DNA of 64,000 bases from JBBROS01 sp963792675 (lineage in GTDB: Bacteria > Pseudomonadota > Alphaproteobacteria > Acetobacterales > Acetobacteraceae). Shown here in pieces: positions 27,169 to 37,961 of this stretch (positions within the stretch are counted from its first letter, which is position 1; every line of letters starts with the position of its first letter). The stretch spans positions 1,674,001-1,738,000 of the forward strand of contig CAWBWT010000002.1 in assembly GCA_963792675.1 (NCBI GenBank), in the 5' to 3' direction. The notes under the pieces are model-generated. The model did no database searches and was not told the DNA's origin. It saw only the letters and a list, made by a program, of their open reading frames with translations. The position numbers and the translations under genes were made by a program.

Positions 27169-27963
27169 GTGCGTGTGGTGTACGCGGCGCTGCTTCTGGC
27201 GCTGGTCGGCGGTTGTGCAACGACGCAAGTCAGTTCGGGCGGCGACTACCTGGCGGCCCGCCCCGAGTATGCGGCGGCCAGCGGGACCGATCTCGACCGC
27301 GCGGTCGAGCGGGCGGCCAATGTGGAGCCGCTGCTGCGCTTTCCCGCACGACTCGGCTTGGCCCGGATCAGCGGCGGTCGCTTCGTGCCGGTCCCGCCAC
27401 GCGAAGCCGACGCCTGGATCGCCTTCGCTGAGTCGCACGGGCAATACGGCGACCTGGTCCCGATCAGCCCCTTGATCGGCGAACTCACGGCCGCTTCCGC
27501 TGGGATCGCCAATGCCGGCACCAACCCTATCGTGCCGATCCGGCTCGCGGCCGCGCGGCAGCATGTCGATGCCGTCCTGGTTTATGCAGTGGGCGGCGAC
27601 CGCCGCGACAAGGCGTCGATGCTGTCGGTGCTCGACCTGACGATTATCGGCGCTTACCTCGTGCCATCGCGCCGGGTGGACGGGAGTGCGACGGCGACCG
27701 GCCTCCTATTCGACGTGCGCAACGGCTACACTTATGGCACGGTGTCGGCGACGTCGGCGCAAACCGGCTTCGTGCCGATGGTCGGTTCGGGCGAGCGCTC
27801 GCAGGACCTGCAAGTCGATGCCCAGGTCGACGCCGTCAGCAAGCTGACCGGTGAAGTCGACAAGATGCTCGCGACACTCCGCCACGCGCTGCCCGCCCGC
27901 GCGCCGCGGCTCAAGACCATTTCGGCCACTGGCCCGGCTTCCCTGGCGCTCGCCGGACGTTGA
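27169..27963 (+). CDS. Lipoprotein of unknown function
   Basis: A 264-residue lipoprotein starting at GTG 27169. The signal ends with a lipobox ALVGGC, Cys at residue 16. The mature part reads as an alpha/beta domain (LLRFPARLGLARISGGRFVPVPP, HVDAVLVYAVGGD, SMLSVLDLTIIGAYLVPSR) that looks like a periplasmic beta-barrel-associated or curli-type fold (GLLFDVRNGYTYGTVSATS). I do not recognise a named family. The predicted place is the inner leaflet of the outer membrane. The gene is divergent from the ROK kinase. Confidence 0.7.
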   Translation: MRVVYAALLLALVGGCATTQVSSGGDYLAARPEYAAASGTDLDRAVERAANVEPLLRFPARLGLARISGGRFVPVPPREADAWIAFAESHGQYGDLVPISPLIGELTAASAGIANAGTNPIVPIRLAAARQHVDAVLVYAVGGDRRDKASMLSVLDLTIIGAYLVPSRRVDGSATATGLLFDVRNGYTYGTVSATSAQTGFVPMVGSGERSQDLQVDAQVDAVSKLTGEVDKMLATLRHALPARAPRLKTISATGPASLALAGR

Positions 27964-27973
27964 CCAGGGCCGG

Positions 27974-28312
27974 CTAGCTGGCTCGCCTCGGGGTCCGGCC
28001 GGGCATCGCGACCGCAGCCAGGGCCGTCAGCAGCAACGCGGCCCGTGGCAACGCCAGCTTCGGGGCGTTGGCCTTGACCTCGCCGGCCAGCACGGCCGCC
28101 GAAGCCGCCGCAAGCACGATGCCACCGATCCGGCGCGTGCCCGGTGCCAGCAGCATCATGCCGCCCGCGACTTCCGCCGCGGCGGCGGCCCGCATGTCGA
28201 ATTTCGACCAGCCGATCTCGCGGAACATGGTGCCGTAGGCCTTGTTGCCGGACAGCTTGTCGCCGCCGGCCACCGCGATGGCGGCGCCGATGAAGGGAAA
28301 GAAAAGAGACAT
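27974..28312 (-). CDS. Small DoxX-like membrane protein
   Basis: A 112-residue protein with three to four hydrophobic segments (FFPFIGAAIAVAGGDKLSG, AAAAEVAGGMMLLAPG, GIVLAAASAAVLAGEVKA). The arrangement resembles DoxX-type small membrane proteins that contain GGxxLL segments, but the family match is weak. It converges with the upstream lipoprotein gene (10 bases apart) and is divergent from the phosphoesterase gene. Confidence 0.6.
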   Translation of the reverse strand: MSLFFPFIGAAIAVAGGDKLSGNKAYGTMFREIGWSKFDMRAAAAAEVAGGMMLLAPGTRRIGGIVLAAASAAVLAGEVKANAPKLALPRAALLLTALAAVAMPGRTPRRAS

Positions 28313-28363
28313 GACGGTCCTCCTGTCTGCTCAACGCCGGCCTGTGCCAGACGTTCATTCCCC

Positions 28364-28876
28364 ATGCCGACCTTCTTCACCGCGGACACGCATTTCGGCC
28401 ACGCCGGCGCCCGCTCGCTGTATCGGCGACCGTTCGCGACCGTGGCGGAGATGGACGCCGCCATGCTCGCCCGCTGGAACGCCGCCGTCGCCCCGGACGA
28501 CACCGTGTTCCACCTCGGCGACTTCGCCGTCCGCCACCCCGAGCCCGGCGGACTGCTCGCTCGGCTGCACGGGACGAAGCACCTATTGGCGGGCAACAAC
28601 GACCCCGCCGCCGTTGCCGCGCTGCCCGGCTGGGCGAGCGTGCAGCCGTACCTCGAGTTGGTCGTCGACGGCGTCGCGCTGGTGCTGTGCCACTACGCGT
28701 TCCGCACCTGGTCCGGCATGGCGAAAGGAGCCTGGAACCTGCACGGCCACAGCCACGGCCGCTTGAAGCCGCTGCCGCGGCAGGTCGATGCCGGGGTCGA
28801 TGCGTGGGATTTCACGCCGGTGACGCTGGCGGCAATCACGGCATCTCGGCAGCGCGCGCCGGCCACGATAAGGTAG
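28364..28876 (+). CDS. Metallophosphoesterase
   Basis: A 170-residue enzyme of the calcineurin-like superfamily. Metal-binding motifs in order: ADTHFGH, FHLGDFAV, LAGNNDP, LVLCHYAFRTW and LHGHSHGRL, which is the complete set of DxH, GDxx, GN[HD] and HxH ligands. ATG 28364 starts MPTFFTADTHFGH. The short family with DTHFGH is widespread (YfcE/phage-type), and the substrate is unknown. TusA follows 27 bases on. Confidence 0.9.
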   Translation: MPTFFTADTHFGHAGARSLYRRPFATVAEMDAAMLARWNAAVAPDDTVFHLGDFAVRHPEPGGLLARLHGTKHLLAGNNDPAAVAALPGWASVQPYLELVVDGVALVLCHYAFRTWSGMAKGAWNLHGHSHGRLKPLPRQVDAGVDAWDFTPVTLAAITASRQRAPATIR

Positions 28877-28903
28877 CCGGTGGGAGCAGGAGGAACGCCG
28901 CGC

Positions 28904-29155
28904 ATGACCGAGACCACGCTGGACGTCAAAGGCATGTCCTGCCCATTGCCGGTGCTGCGCGCCAACCGGGCGCTGCGCTCGCTCGAGCCCGGCGACCGGT
29001 TGCGGGTGCTGGCCACCGACCGCGCCGCGGTGGCCGACTTCCAGGCCTTCTGCCGTGAGACCGGGCACGCATTGATCGCCCAGGGCGAGGAAGCCGGGGT
29101 GTTCTCCTTCACCATCCGCAAACGCGCCGATCAGCCCGAACGGGCCGGCGCATGA
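28904..29155 (+). CDS. tusA: Sulfur carrier TusA
   Basis: An 83-residue TusA-type sulfur carrier. Active-site Cys lies in GMSCPLPVLR (C13), followed by ALRSLEPGDRLRVL, the usual helix and strand. It delivers persulfide sulfur, for example to tRNA 2-thiouridine or molybdenum cofactor. The start is ATG 28904 with AGGAGGAACG upstream. The stop overlaps the following deacetylase gene (ATGA at 29152). Confidence 0.95.
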   Translation: MTETTLDVKGMSCPLPVLRANRALRSLEPGDRLRVLATDRAAVADFQAFCRETGHALIAQGEEAGVFSFTIRKRADQPERAGA

Positions 29156-30101
29156 AGCCCGCCTCGCAAGGGGTGGCGATGATCACCCACCTGTCCGGGT
29201 TGGAGCACGACACCGGGCCCTGGCACCCCGAATGCCCCGACCGGCTGCGCGCCGTGCTGCAGGCGCTGGAGCACCCCGACTTCGTGCCGCTGCTGCGCGA
29301 ACAGGCGCCGGAGGCCACGGTGGCAGATGCTCGAACTCGCGCACCCGGCCAGCTATGTGCGCGACGATCCTGTCGATCCAGCCCGGCCAGGGCGAGAGCC
29401 AGCACATCGACGGCGACACGCTCATGAGCCACGGCAGCCCGGCGGCCATCCGGCACCAGGTCGGCGGCTGCGTCGCCGGCGTGGACGCGGTCATGGAGGG
29501 CTGGGCACGGGCCGCGTTCGTCGCGGTGCGGCCGCCGGGCCACCATGCCGAGCGCACCCGGGCGATGGGGTTTTGCTTGTTCAACGGCGCTGCCATCGCC
29601 GCCTATCACGCGCGGCAGCGCTGGGGGCTGAAGCGGATCGCGGTGGTGGATTTCGACGTCCACCACGGCAACGGCACCCAGGACATCTTCGAGCGCGACC
29701 CCGACCTGTTCTACGCCAGCTCGCACCAGTCGCCCTGCTACCCCGGCACCGGCGCCGCCTCGGAGCGGGGTGTCGCGGACAACGTCGTCAACATGCCGCT
29801 GCGGCCCGGGACTGACGGCGCCGGGTTCCGCCAGGCCTGGGAAGGCACCGGGCTGCCGGCGCTCGACGCCTTCGCGCCGGAGCTGCTGATCGTCAGCGCC
29901 GGGTTCGACGCGCACAAGGCCGACCCGCTGGCGAACCTGCGACTCGAGACCGCCGATTTCGGCTGGATCACCGACCGGCTGCTGGAGGTGGCCGACCGGC
30001 ACTGCGGCGGCCGCATCGTCTCGATCCTGGAAGGCGGCTACGACCTGCAGGCGCTCGCCGCCTCCGCTGCCTTGCACGTCCGCCGGCTGATGCGGCAATA
30101 G
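29152..30101 (+). pseudogene. Histone-deacetylase-like amidohydrolase, two frameshifts
   Basis: A class II arginase-fold deacetylase (acetoin utilisation/HDAC-like, about 315 residues). Motifs are in three frames: HLSGLEHDTGPWHPECPDRLRAVLQAL, then after an extra G near 29323 QMLELAHPASYVRD, then after an extra G near 29366 ILSIQPGQGES. The rest is intact: FVAVRPPGHHAERTRAMGFCLFN, zinc-binding VVDFDVHHGNGTQDIF, YASSHQSPCYPGTG, and LIVSAGFDAHKADPLA. All catalytic His and Asp residues are in the last intact frame. This is a family typical of proteobacteria; its substrate is unknown. The frameshifts resemble those in cobT. Confidence 0.85.
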
Positions 30102-30127
30102 GGGCGCTTGGCAGGGATGGAGGCCGC

Positions 30128-30376
30128 ATGGCCGACGGGATCCAACGAGTGGACGAAATCGCCGGCTTGTCGTTCGAGGACGCGCTGGCCGAGCTGGAAC
30201 GGATCGTGCGCGGGCTCGAGGGCGGGCAGCAGAAGCTGGAGGACGCCATCACCGCTTATGAGCGCGGCGCCGTGCTGCGCCGGCATTGCGAGGCCAAGCT
30301 GGCCGAGGCCGAGGCGCGGGTGCAGGCGATCGTGGAACGCGCCGACGGGTCGCTGGCCGTGAAGGCGATGGAATGA
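30128..30376 (+). CDS. xseB: Exodeoxyribonuclease VII small subunit
   Basis: An 82-residue helical protein with the family pattern LSFEDALAELERIVRGLEGGQQKLEDAITAYERG, split here as LSFEDALAELERIVRGLEGG and LEDAITAYERGAVLRRHCE. XseB binds XseA to form the single-strand exonuclease VII. The stop overlaps the ispA start (ATGA at 30373). Gene order xseB-ispA is conserved in many proteobacteria. Confidence 0.94.
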   Translation: MADGIQRVDEIAGLSFEDALAELERIVRGLEGGQQKLEDAITAYERGAVLRRHCEAKLAEAEARVQAIVERADGSLAVKAME

Positions 30377-31278
30377 GCGTCGCCCTGGCACGTGTGGACG
30401 TGCCGGCCGCGTTGGCCGAGCAGGGGCGCCTGGTGGAGCAGGCGCTCGGCGCGCTGCTGCCGCTGCCGGACGGGCATGAGCGGCGGCTGATCGAGGCGAT
30501 GCGCTACGCCGCACTCGGCGGCGGCAAGCGGCTACGCGGGTTCCTGGTGATGGAGGTGTCGTCGTTGTTCGGCGTGGCGGTGGCCTGCGCGGCGCGGGTA
30601 GCCGCGTCGGTCGAGATGATGCACGCCTACTCGCTGGTGCACGACGATTTGCCGGCGATGGACGACGACGATCTGCGCCGCGGCCAGCCGAGCACGCACA
30701 AGCAGTTCGACGAGGCGACCGCGATCCTGGCCGGCGACGCGTTGCAAGCCCGCAGTTTCGAGGTGCTGGCCGAGCCCGACACCCACGCCGACCCGCTGGC
30801 GCGATGCGAGCTGGTGCAGGCGCTGGGTCTGGCCAGCGGCGGCCGCGGCATGGCGGCCGGGCAGATGATCGACATGGCGACCGAGGGCATGACGCTGACC
30901 GCGGCCGAGGTCGGCCGGCTGCAGGCGCTGAAGACCGGGCGGCTGATCCAGTACAGCGCCGAGGCCGGCGCGATCCTGGGCCGGGCGGCGCCGCCGTTGC
31001 GCACGCAGATGATGGCGTACGGCCGCGACCTCGGCGCTGCGTTCCAGATCGCCGACGACGTGCTGGACGCGGTCGGCACCACCGAGGGCATCGGCAAGAC
31101 CGCCGGCAAGGACCAAGCCGCCGGCAAAGCGACGCTGGTGGCGCTGCTGGGGGTCGAGCGGGCGCAAACCCAGGCCGACATGCTGGCCCGGCAAGCGGTG
31201 CGTCATCTCGAGGCGTTCGGTCCCGAAGCCGACCGGCTGCGCGCGCTGGCCGCCTACGTCGTGCAGCGGCAGCACTAG
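30373..31278 (+). CDS. ispA: Polyprenyl (farnesyl) diphosphate synthase
   Basis: A 301-residue prenyltransferase that condenses isopentenyl diphosphate with DMAPP/GPP to farnesyl diphosphate. The two Asp-rich motifs are clear: LVHDDLPAMDDDDLRRG (FARM-like) and FQIADDVLDAVG (SARM), with GGGKRLRGF before them and the LKTGRLI segment. The Asp-rich loop with two extra residues is typical of short-chain synthases of the FPP type. It is translated with xseB by overlap. The expected next gene in related genomes, dxs, is not here; tlyA follows 110 bases later. Confidence 0.94.
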   Translation: MSVALARVDVPAALAEQGRLVEQALGALLPLPDGHERRLIEAMRYAALGGGKRLRGFLVMEVSSLFGVAVACAARVAASVEMMHAYSLVHDDLPAMDDDDLRRGQPSTHKQFDEATAILAGDALQARSFEVLAEPDTHADPLARCELVQALGLASGGRGMAAGQMIDMATEGMTLTAAEVGRLQALKTGRLIQYSAEAGAILGRAAPPLRTQMMAYGRDLGAAFQIADDVLDAVGTTEGIGKTAGKDQAAGKATLVALLGVERAQTQADMLARQAVRHLEAFGPEADRLRALAAYVVQRQH

Positions 31279-31388
31279 CGGGCTTGCAGGTCAGGCATCC
31301 CCACCTTTCGTAACGTATCAAAGAGCGAGGCAGGTCGGAGCCGTGTCGGGTTTCGAGGAGTTCAGGACGTCGTTGGTGCCCCCCGGGC

Positions 31389-32147
31389 GTGGCGTCGCTT
31401 GACGGCAGCAGTGTGAAGCAGCGGGCCGACCAGGCGCTGGTGGACCGCGGGCTGGCTGAAAGCCGGACCAGGGCGCAGGCGCTGATCATGGCCGGCAAGG
31501 TGTTCGCTGGTGACCGCCAGGTGAAGAAGGCCGGCGAGGCGCTGCCGGCCGATGTCGCGTTGCAGGTCAAGGGCCAGGACCACCCGTGGGCCTCGCGCGG
31601 CGGCTTGAAGCTGGATCACGCGCTCGGCCATTTCGGGCTGTCGCCGGCCGGACTGGTGTGCCTCGACGTGGGCGCCAGCACCGGCGGCTTTACGAGTGTC
31701 CTGCTGCACCACGGCGCCGCCCGCGTCTATGCCGTGGATGTCGGACACGGCCAGCTTGCCTGGTCGCTGCGCTCGGACGAGCGTGTGGTCGTGCTGGAAC
31801 GCACCAACGCGCGGCACCTTTCGACGGCCGAGATCCCGCAACCGCCGGGCGCGCTGGTGTGCGATGCGAGCTTCATCGGTTTGCAGACGGTGCTGCCGGC
31901 GGCGCTGGGCTTATGTGCCCCGAAAGCCTGGGCGGTGGCACTCATCAAGCCGCAATTCGAGGCTGGGCCCAGCCAGGTCGGCAAGGGCGGCGTGGTGCGC
32001 GACCCGGCCGTGCACGCAGCGGTATGCGAACGGATCCGCTCATGGTGGTCCGGCCTGCCGGGCTGGACCGTGCTGGGGATTGAGCCGAGTCCGATCACCG
32101 GGCCGGAGGGCAACATCGAGTTCCTGATCGGCGCGCGTCGCACCTGA
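31389..32147 (+). CDS. tlyA: TlyA family rRNA 2'-O-methyltransferase
   Basis: A 252-residue protein of the TlyA type. An S4 RNA-binding domain (RADQALVDRGLAESRTRAQALIMAG) precedes an FtsJ-type methyltransferase domain with SRGGLKLDHAL, CLDVGASTGGFTSVLL (SAM site), YAVDVGHGQLAWSLR, and ALIKPQFEAG (catalytic Lys). TlyA methylates 16S and 23S rRNA. GTG 31389 was chosen; GTG 31413 is possible. The upstream gap (31279-31388) has a TTCGTAACGTATCAAA stretch, possibly a promoter. Confidence 0.92.
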   Translation: MASLDGSSVKQRADQALVDRGLAESRTRAQALIMAGKVFAGDRQVKKAGEALPADVALQVKGQDHPWASRGGLKLDHALGHFGLSPAGLVCLDVGASTGGFTSVLLHHGAARVYAVDVGHGQLAWSLRSDERVVVLERTNARHLSTAEIPQPPGALVCDASFIGLQTVLPAALGLCAPKAWAVALIKPQFEAGPSQVGKGGVVRDPAVHAAVCERIRSWWSGLPGWTVLGIEPSPITGPEGNIEFLIGARRT

Positions 32148-32198
32148 CCGGTGCCGCGGTTGCGGCGCGGGTGGCGTTTCTGTATACGCGCCGCGTGT

Positions 32199-32270
<72 letters not shown>

Positions 32271-32490
32271 TCGTGGACCCACCCGTTGCGACGCTGCGGC
32301 CACGCACACAGTCAATCGTATCACCCGGGCGCGCGATCTCTCTCGGCCGGCACTCGGAGGCGGCGCGGTTTGCGTCGTATGGTGCGCCTTGCGCGAGGGA
32401 GATTGCACGCGCCTCGCTTCCAGGGAGCGTGGCATTGCAGCGGTTCACGTCCTTCGCCGACCGCTGTGTGGCCGCGCTCCTCGGGGGTCG

Positions 32491-32979
32491 ATGGCGCTGA
32501 CTGCGGCACGCCGGTCCAGGGCGGCGGTGCGGGTCACGTGCGGCGTGCTGGTGCTGGATCAGCGGCGCCGGCTGCTGATCGGGCAGGCGACCGGATCGCC
32601 GCGGTGGGATATTCCGAAGGGCATCGCCGACTCGGGTGAGAGTTGGGCCGAGGCGGCCGCGCGCGAGTTGCGGGAAGAAACCGGCCTCGTGGTCGACGCG
32701 CACGGTTTGTCGCCGCTCGGTGTGCACCAATACCTGCCGGGCAAGCGGCTGGCGCTGTTCGCCTGGCAGCCACCGGACATGCCCGACCCGGCGACGCTCC
32801 GCTGCAGCTCAATGTTCCGCGCCCGCGACGGCCGGCTGGTGCCGGAACTCGCGCGGTTTGCCGTGCTGCCGTGGGTCGAGGCGCTCGCTCGGCTCGGCAA
32901 GAACATGGCGCGCGTGCTCGGCGACCCAGCCGTGCTCAAGGACGTTGCGGCGTTGGGGAACTCGTCGGCCGCAAGCTGA
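32491..32979 (+). CDS. NUDIX hydrolase
   Basis: A 162-residue hydrolase of nucleoside-diphosphate-linked compounds. The Nudix box is perfect: GIADSGESWAEAAARELREE-TGL (G-x5-E-x7-RE-x2-E-E). It is preceded by SPRWDIPKG and VRVTCGVLVLD. ATG 32491. Substrate unknown; RppH-like or sugar-nucleotide hydrolases fit in length. It converges with the cytochrome c gene, overlapping by 44 bases at the 3' end. Confidence 0.85.
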   Translation: MALTAARRSRAAVRVTCGVLVLDQRRRLLIGQATGSPRWDIPKGIADSGESWAEAAARELREETGLVVDAHGLSPLGVHQYLPGKRLALFAWQPPDMPDPATLRCSSMFRARDGRLVPELARFAVLPWVEALARLGKNMARVLGDPAVLKDVAALGNSSAAS

Positions 32980-33343
32980 GAATGTAGGCACTGACGTCCT
33001 GGATCTGGTCCCGGGTGAGGTGGAAATCGGGCATCGCTTGGTGCTGGGTGCTCAGCCAAGCGTTCAAGGAACTGGCCGTGGTGGAGGGCAGGCGGGCGAC
33101 GGCGACAAAATCCGGCACCGCGTCCCGCACCGGGCCGCGATCCGGGACCGCGCCGATGCGGTGGCAGCCGCTGCACCAGGTTTCCGCCAGATATCGGCCT
33201 GCGGCGGCGTCGCCGATCTCCACCGCCTTCGCCGCGCTTGGCCAGGGAATGGTGAGGCCGAGCAGCACCGCGATCCTGCGGCCACGAGCGGAACTGATTC
33301 TACGAATGACCAATGCCGTTCTCCGATCCATCCTCGGCCCCAT
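32936..33343 (-). CDS. Small c-type cytochrome
   Basis: A 135-residue exported monohaem cytochrome. N-terminal signal with RRIAVLLGLTIPWPSAAKA, haem-binding CSGCH at residues 57-61, distal Met in QAMPDFHL, then DIQDVSAYILSL, the usual class I C-terminal helix (reading DQIQDVSAYILSLRP). ATG 33343. It may accept or donate electrons under low oxygen. A TTGAC-N4-ATCAC FNR-like box lies at 33416-33429, 73 bases upstream of its start codon. Confidence 0.8.
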   Translation of the reverse strand: MGPRMDRRTALVIRRISSARGRRIAVLLGLTIPWPSAAKAVEIGDAAAGRYLAETWCSGCHRIGAVPDRGPVRDAVPDFVAVARLPSTTASSLNAWLSTQHQAMPDFHLTRDQIQDVSAYILSLRPTSSPTPQRP

Positions 33344-33415
33344 GCGCTTGCGGCAAGGCAAGCGGCGGCAGGCGCTGCAGCCGCTCACACAATGCCCTTT
33401 CGGACCGGGTCCACA

Positions 33416-33429
33416 TTGACCGAGATCAC
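33416..33429. promoter_or_regulatory. Degenerate FNR-like box
   Basis: TTGACCGAGATCAC matches eight of ten positions of TTGAT-N4-ATCAA. It lies upstream of the minus-strand cytochrome c gene and before the host-attachment remnant. Seen directly; regulatory role is inference from the nearby Fnr-type regulator. Confidence 0.35.
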
Positions 33430-33512
33430 CGACAGGCACCGGCGGGCCGCCGAGGATCATTGCAGCGACGGCACGGACCGGACATTCCGAGAGGCGACTA
33501 GGACACTGGCGG

Positions 33513-33865
33513 ATGATCGAAGGACCAACCCTGTTCGCCATCGCGTCGAGTGAACGGGCGCGGATCGTCGAGTGGTCGGCCGGCTCGTTCCGCACCTGCC
33601 GCGATCTGAGCGTGCCGAGGCCGCCGGTGGGCGACGCCGTCGCCTGCAACTCGCGGCCTGCGTGGCCGGAAAGCTGAACCGGGCCGCCGCAAGGCAGTTC
33701 CGCAACCTCGTGCTGGTCGCGCCCGCCCGGATGCTGTGCGCCATCCGGGACGGCCTCGACCCCGGCACGCGGCGGCGCATCGCCGGGCAAGCCGCAAAGG
33801 ACGTGGCCACGGTTCCGGACGCCGAGTTGCCGCTGCACCTGCCGCGTTGGCTCCGGCTGCCGTAA
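33513..33865 (+). pseudogene. Host attachment family protein, degenerate
   Basis: Two frames together give a short version of the proteobacterial host-attachment protein family (DUF of about 140-150 residues). The first frame, from ATG 33513, reads TLFAIASSERARIVEW, the usual N-terminus. Near 33640 it shifts to a frame carrying AGKLNRAAARQFRNLVLVAPARML, DPGTRRRIAGQAAKDVATVPDAELPLHL, the family C-terminus. A segment between is missing, so the gene is both shortened and frameshifted and very likely a pseudogene. These proteins are frequent near stress genes in alphaproteobacteria. Confidence 0.6.
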
Positions 33866-33878
33866 CGCAGCGGCGAGT

Positions 33879-33892
33879 TTGATCTGCATCAA
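33879..33892 (+). promoter_or_regulatory. Perfect FNR/FixK box upstream of the Fnr-type gene
   Basis: TTGATCTGCATCAA is an exact TTGAT-N4-ATCAA palindrome, 95 bases upstream of the Crp/Fnr-type regulator start. It is the expected site for an FNR or FixK protein and suggests autoregulation. Confidence 0.75.
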
Positions 33893-33986
33893 AGCAAGCC
33901 CGCCCCGTGCCGCGCACGGTCCACCTGGGTGGCGCCCTGCCGATCCGGGGTGAGCAGGCGCCCGCGAAACCGCTCGCTGCGACGCA

Positions 33987-34760
33987 ATGCTGGAGGCGAT
34001 GATGGCACACAAGCACCAAGCGGAGCGCGGTTGCGGCCAGTGCGAAGGGCGGCAGTTCGGCTTCTGCAGTCTGTGGACGGCCGACGAGAGCAGGCTGCTG
34101 GGCGAAATCAGGCAGTCGCGGCGCACCTATGAAGCAGGGTCGAGCATCTACTGCCAAGGCGAGGCGGCGCCGAACTACGCGGTCGTCCTCGGGGGTTGGG
34201 TCGGGCTAGTGGTGACGCTTCCCGATGGCAACTGCCCGATGCCCGACGTGGCGTTGCCGGGCGCCTGCCTCGGCTTCATGCCCGACGGGGGGGCTGCGTC
34301 CAGCCATTCCGCCGTCTGCCTCAGCGATGTGACGGTGTGCGTGCTGCCGCGCGGCAAGCTCGATGCCCTGGTGCGGTCGCATCCCGCCTTCGGCGGCCGC
34401 CTTGCCGCGCTGGCGCGCTGCCGCGAGGCTCGGCTGCGCGACCATTTCGTCAACGTCGCCGGGCGGGTCGCCCGCGACCGGGTCGCGCATTTCCTGATGG
34501 AGCTGTTCGTGCGCAGCCGCCGCCGGCTGCCGCGCGGCGGCGACCGCCTGGACGTGCCTATGAGCCTGGCGCAAATCGGCCAGGCCACCAGCCTGTCCGG
34601 CGAGCATGTCAGCCGCACCCTGGCGACGCTGCGGCTGCAGGGCGTGGTGCGCTTCTACCGCGGCCGTCTCGACGTGATCGACGGCGACGCGTTCCGGCAT
34701 GCCGCCGATCTCACCGCCGAGATGGGGATGTTCGCCGACGAAGCGCCGGTGGCGGCTTGA
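33987..34760 (+). CDS. Crp/Fnr family regulator with FNR-type cysteine cluster
   Basis: A 257-residue regulator. The N-terminus carries CGQCEGRQFGFC, Cys 16, 19 and 27 in the CX2CX7C spacing of FnrN/FixK-type oxygen sensors, plus central Cys candidates C94 and C111, so a [4Fe-4S] cluster is plausible. A cyclic-nucleotide-like beta barrel follows (SSIYCQGEAAPNYAVVLGGWV). The helix-turn-helix near the C-terminus reads MSLAQIGQATSLSGEHVSRTLATL; E206, S209 and R210 form the E--SR triad that in FNR contacts TTGAT half-sites. Matching boxes lie upstream of it and several neighbours. I infer an oxygen-responsive activator. Confidence 0.88.
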   Translation: MLEAMMAHKHQAERGCGQCEGRQFGFCSLWTADESRLLGEIRQSRRTYEAGSSIYCQGEAAPNYAVVLGGWVGLVVTLPDGNCPMPDVALPGACLGFMPDGGAASSHSAVCLSDVTVCVLPRGKLDALVRSHPAFGGRLAALARCREARLRDHFVNVAGRVARDRVAHFLMELFVRSRRRLPRGGDRLDVPMSLAQIGQATSLSGEHVSRTLATLRLQGVVRFYRGRLDVIDGDAFRHAADLTAEMGMFADEAPVAA

Positions 34761-34827
34761 AACCTGATTGCCGCCCTCGTCGGAGTATTCGCGTCCTGCA
34801 ACGGATATAGCCGGGCGCGCGCCTGCT

Positions 34828-37172
<2,345 letters not shown>

Positions 37173-37173
<1 letters not shown>

Positions 37174-37562
37174 CAGCCGAGCCTCCGAAGCGTGACCACC
37201 AGGCAGCCGTCACGCAAATCGCGTCCGGATAGCTCGTACGCGCCTGGCGGCAGCAGGATGCGGCGCTCGAAGCGTCCGTACGGCAGTTCCATGCGATGCA
37301 CCCGTGCGGCCCGCAGCCCGGCCGGCTGGCGGCGCTGCCCGATGATCGCCACCTCGCCATTGCCGATCAGGAGCTCGACATCGGCCGTCTGCACGCCGGG
37401 CAGGGCGGCGACGATGACCAGGGCGTCGTCGGTTTCGAGCAGATCGACAGGCGGCTCCCAGCCGGCCGAGACCGGACGGAACACCTCGCGATGCAGGCGC
37501 TCGGCCCGGACCAGGGCGCCGAGCGCCTGGGTCCACATGGTTTCGGTCGGGTCGCGTGCCAT
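37173..37562 (-). CDS. Hsp20/alpha-crystallin family small heat-shock protein
   Basis: A 129-residue small heat-shock protein. The alpha-crystallin domain is seen in WEPPVDLLETDDALVIVAALPGV, ADVELLIGNGEVAIIG, and the C-terminal GRFERRILLPPGAYE with LVVTLRR. ATG 37562. It holds unfolding proteins and works with Lon next door. The 156 bases upstream contain the UspA-remnant terminator; I see no FNR box before it. Confidence 0.9.
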
Positions 37563-37697
37563 GCTCGGGATCCTGCCGCTATGCCGGGGCGGCAGATTGT
37601 CCCGGCACGCAGGCGGACGTCCAGACCCGCAGAGCGCCGCCGGCGCCGCTGCCAGCGCTGACCGGTCAGCCGATCAGGCGGCGGGCGGCGTGAACAA

Positions 37698-37712
37698 AAG
37701 CGGACACCGCTT
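37698..37712 (-). terminator. Short intrinsic terminator after the UspA remnant
   Basis: On the minus strand AAGCGG-TGT-CCGCTT forms a six-base-pair stem followed by TTTTGTTC. It lies 7 bases past the UspA remnant's stop and before hsp20, so it would end transcription of the remnant. Confidence 0.5.
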
Positions 37713-37718
37713 GCCGTA

Positions 37719-37922
37719 TCAGTGCATCAGGAGGGTCGGCAGCGGCGGCGCGCGCAGGACGCGGCGGGTGAAGCCGCCGAACACGAATTCGCGCACGCGA
37801 CGGTGGCCATAGCCGCCCATCAGCAGCAGCCCGGCGCGCTGCCGTGCTCGAGCGTGACCAGCTCGACCGCCGGGTTGTGCCGGCGGAGACCCGAGGGCGA
37901 TCGCGGTCGCGCCGTGCAGCAC
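37719..37922 (-). pseudogene. Universal stress protein (UspA) remnant
   Basis: Only the C-terminal signature is left: LLLMGGYGHRRVREFVFGGFTRRVLR, which matches the UspA phosphate-binding end (MG-x2-G-x-S/H-R-x2-E-x3-GG-x-T-R). The N-terminal domain is missing and the sequence upstream of ARARQRAGLLLMGG is out of frame. It cannot be a normal 140-280 residue UspA. Location inside the FNR-linked stress island fits a former UspA gene. Confidence 0.7.
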
Positions 37923-37961
37923 GCCCGCGTCGCCCAGGAAACCCCGGTCATGGCGGGCCGC

